This document shows positions 5,752-6,081 of a stretch of 6,081 nt of DNA, piece after piece. Below the pieces are notes generated by a model, which saw nothing but the letters and a program-made list of their open reading frames with translations, was not told the DNA's origin and did not search any database. The stretch spans positions 1-6,081 of the forward strand of contig CAJXDJ010000057.1 in the NCBI GenBank assembly GCA_913052045.1, written 5' to 3'. The number at the start of each line of letters is the position of its first letter. The stretch's first letter is position 1. The position numbers and the translations under genes were made by a program. This stretch comes from an uncultured Dehalococcoidia bacterium. Lineage in GTDB: Bacteria; Chloroflexota; Dehalococcoidia; Lucifugimonadales; GCA-2712585.

Positions 5752-6033
5752 ATGATTAACGAGAATAGGTTGGTTTCTACATTTTGCGAGATGGTGCAAA
5801 TTGATAGTCCTTCTGGAGAAGAACACGAATTCTCTAAATATATATCGAAGAAACTCTCGAACTTAGGTTTCTCAGTCGAACATGATTTTCATGGGAATCT
5901 TGGATTTTACATGAAATCCATGATTTTGCTGGAAATCTTGATTTTATATCCATTCCATGATTTTCATAAGAATCTTGGATTTCCAGGAAATCATGATTGG
6001 CACGGAAATCATGCTTTTGCATGGACTCAATGA
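5752..6033 (+). pseudogene. M20-family metallopeptidase, N-terminal fragment broken by a repeat array
   Basis: The first 43 codons read as the start of an M20 (peptidase T/ArgE-type) zinc hydrolase: MINENRLVSTFCEMVQIDSP, then SGEEHEFSKYI and KKLSNLGFSVE, matching the family pattern VxIDSPSGEE...L..LGFxVE. GGAG (5744-5747) four bases before the ATG supports this start over an in-frame ATG at 5692, which overlaps the previous gene. From residue 44 on, the frame runs through the 18-bp repeat array and codes for HDFHGNLGF, HDFHKNLGF, GNHDWHG and similar, ending at TGA 6031-6033 after 93 codons. M20 enzymes are about 350-450 residues, and their first metal-binding HxD lies beyond the break, so this fragment cannot be active. 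Either the array was inserted into the gene or the sequence was misjoined here. The gene could resume beyond the window. Confidence 0.65.
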
Positions 6034-6050
6034 TTGTTCATGAAAATCAT
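5878..6050. repeat. Degenerate tandem array of 18-19 bp partly palindromic units
   Basis: About nine units align on the word AATC, or a near match, at 5896, 5915, 5934, 5953, 5971, 5989, 6007, 6025 and 6045, with a partial unit before. My consensus is AATCATGATTTTCATGGA. Two 27-base stretches, starting at 5881 and 5956, differ at only two positions. With its neighbour the unit holds the perfect palindrome AAATCATGATTT, and CATGATTTTCATG (5881-5893) has an exact inverted copy, CATGAAAATCATG, at 6039-6051. An 18-bp unit is six codons (NHDFHG), so units in phase keep a reading frame open; the opposite strand is open as well (6022-5834). No transposase or CRISPR-like spacer pattern is present. 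I do not recognise it as a named element. Confidence 0.8.
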
Positions 6051-6068
6051 GTGTGGTTTGTGATGAAG

Positions 6069-6080
6069 CGCCGCCAGGCG
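6069..6080. other. Short GC-rich hairpin-like sequence at the window edge
   Basis: CGCC (6069-6072) and GGCG (6077-6080) can pair around the loop GCCA. The last 13 bases before the edge are almost all G or C, unlike the AT-rich array before them. It may be the start of another repeat or gene; too little is visible to say. Confidence 0.25.
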
Positions 6081-6081
6081 T

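Noticed and set aside
5834..6022. Minus-strand 62-codon frame through the repeats
   Set aside because: Open only because the repeat unit is nearly palindromic and a multiple of three; no independent sign of a gene.
5878..6050. CRISPR array
   Set aside because: Units abut with no unique spacers, the unit is too short, and no cas genes are in view.
1..6081. tRNA or rRNA genes
   Set aside because: No cloverleaf with a T-loop GTTCGAATC-type motif and no recognisable rRNA segment was seen by eye; a covariance-model scan was not possible.

Overview
The window looks like a piece of a moderately AT-rich bacterial chromosome. Starts are ATG or TTG, Shine-Dalgarno-like sites occur before several genes, and there is no phage, CRISPR or transposase gene. 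The gene mix (Ldh2-family oxidoreductase, CPA2 antiporter, folE beside a queD-type gene, M20 peptidase, remnant of a membrane protein of the type often called 'fenitrothion hydrolase') would suit a free-living, possibly marine Chloroflexota (SAR202-like) lineage. That placement is only an impression from protein flavour and has not been tested.

Left part (1-3713) is all on the minus strand. In transcription order it holds a 588-aa CPA2 cation:proton antiporter (3713-1947), a small 118-aa hypothetical protein with a strong ribosome binding site (1848-1492), about 860 bp without an intact gene (1472-612), and the first 203 codons of an Ldh2-family NAD(P)-dependent oxidoreductase that leaves the window on the left (611-1). 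The gap is not empty. It holds decayed pieces of two exported or membrane proteins, one with a signal-peptide-like start and one with an HGFSDRYDPPVPL motif, broken by stops and frame changes.

A 285-bp divergent intergenic region (3714-3998) carries a TATAAT box for each direction. Right part (3999-6081) is all plus strand: a queD/PTPS-family gene, folE (GTP cyclohydrolase I), a 181-aa five-helix membrane protein, and the first ~43 codons of an M20-family peptidase. FolE makes 7,8-dihydroneopterin triphosphate from GTP, and the QueD/PTPS family acts on that product, so these two genes form a small pterin (queuosine/folate-type) module. The PTPS protein has Ser where the catalytic Cys is expected.

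The most unusual stretch is 5878-6050. There the M20 reading frame runs into a degenerate tandem array of about nine 18-19 bp units with consensus AATCATGATTTTCATGGA, partly self-complementary, encoding a hexapeptide NHDFHG when in register. The peptidase is cut off before its metal-binding residues. The window then ends in a short GC-rich hairpin-like sequence.
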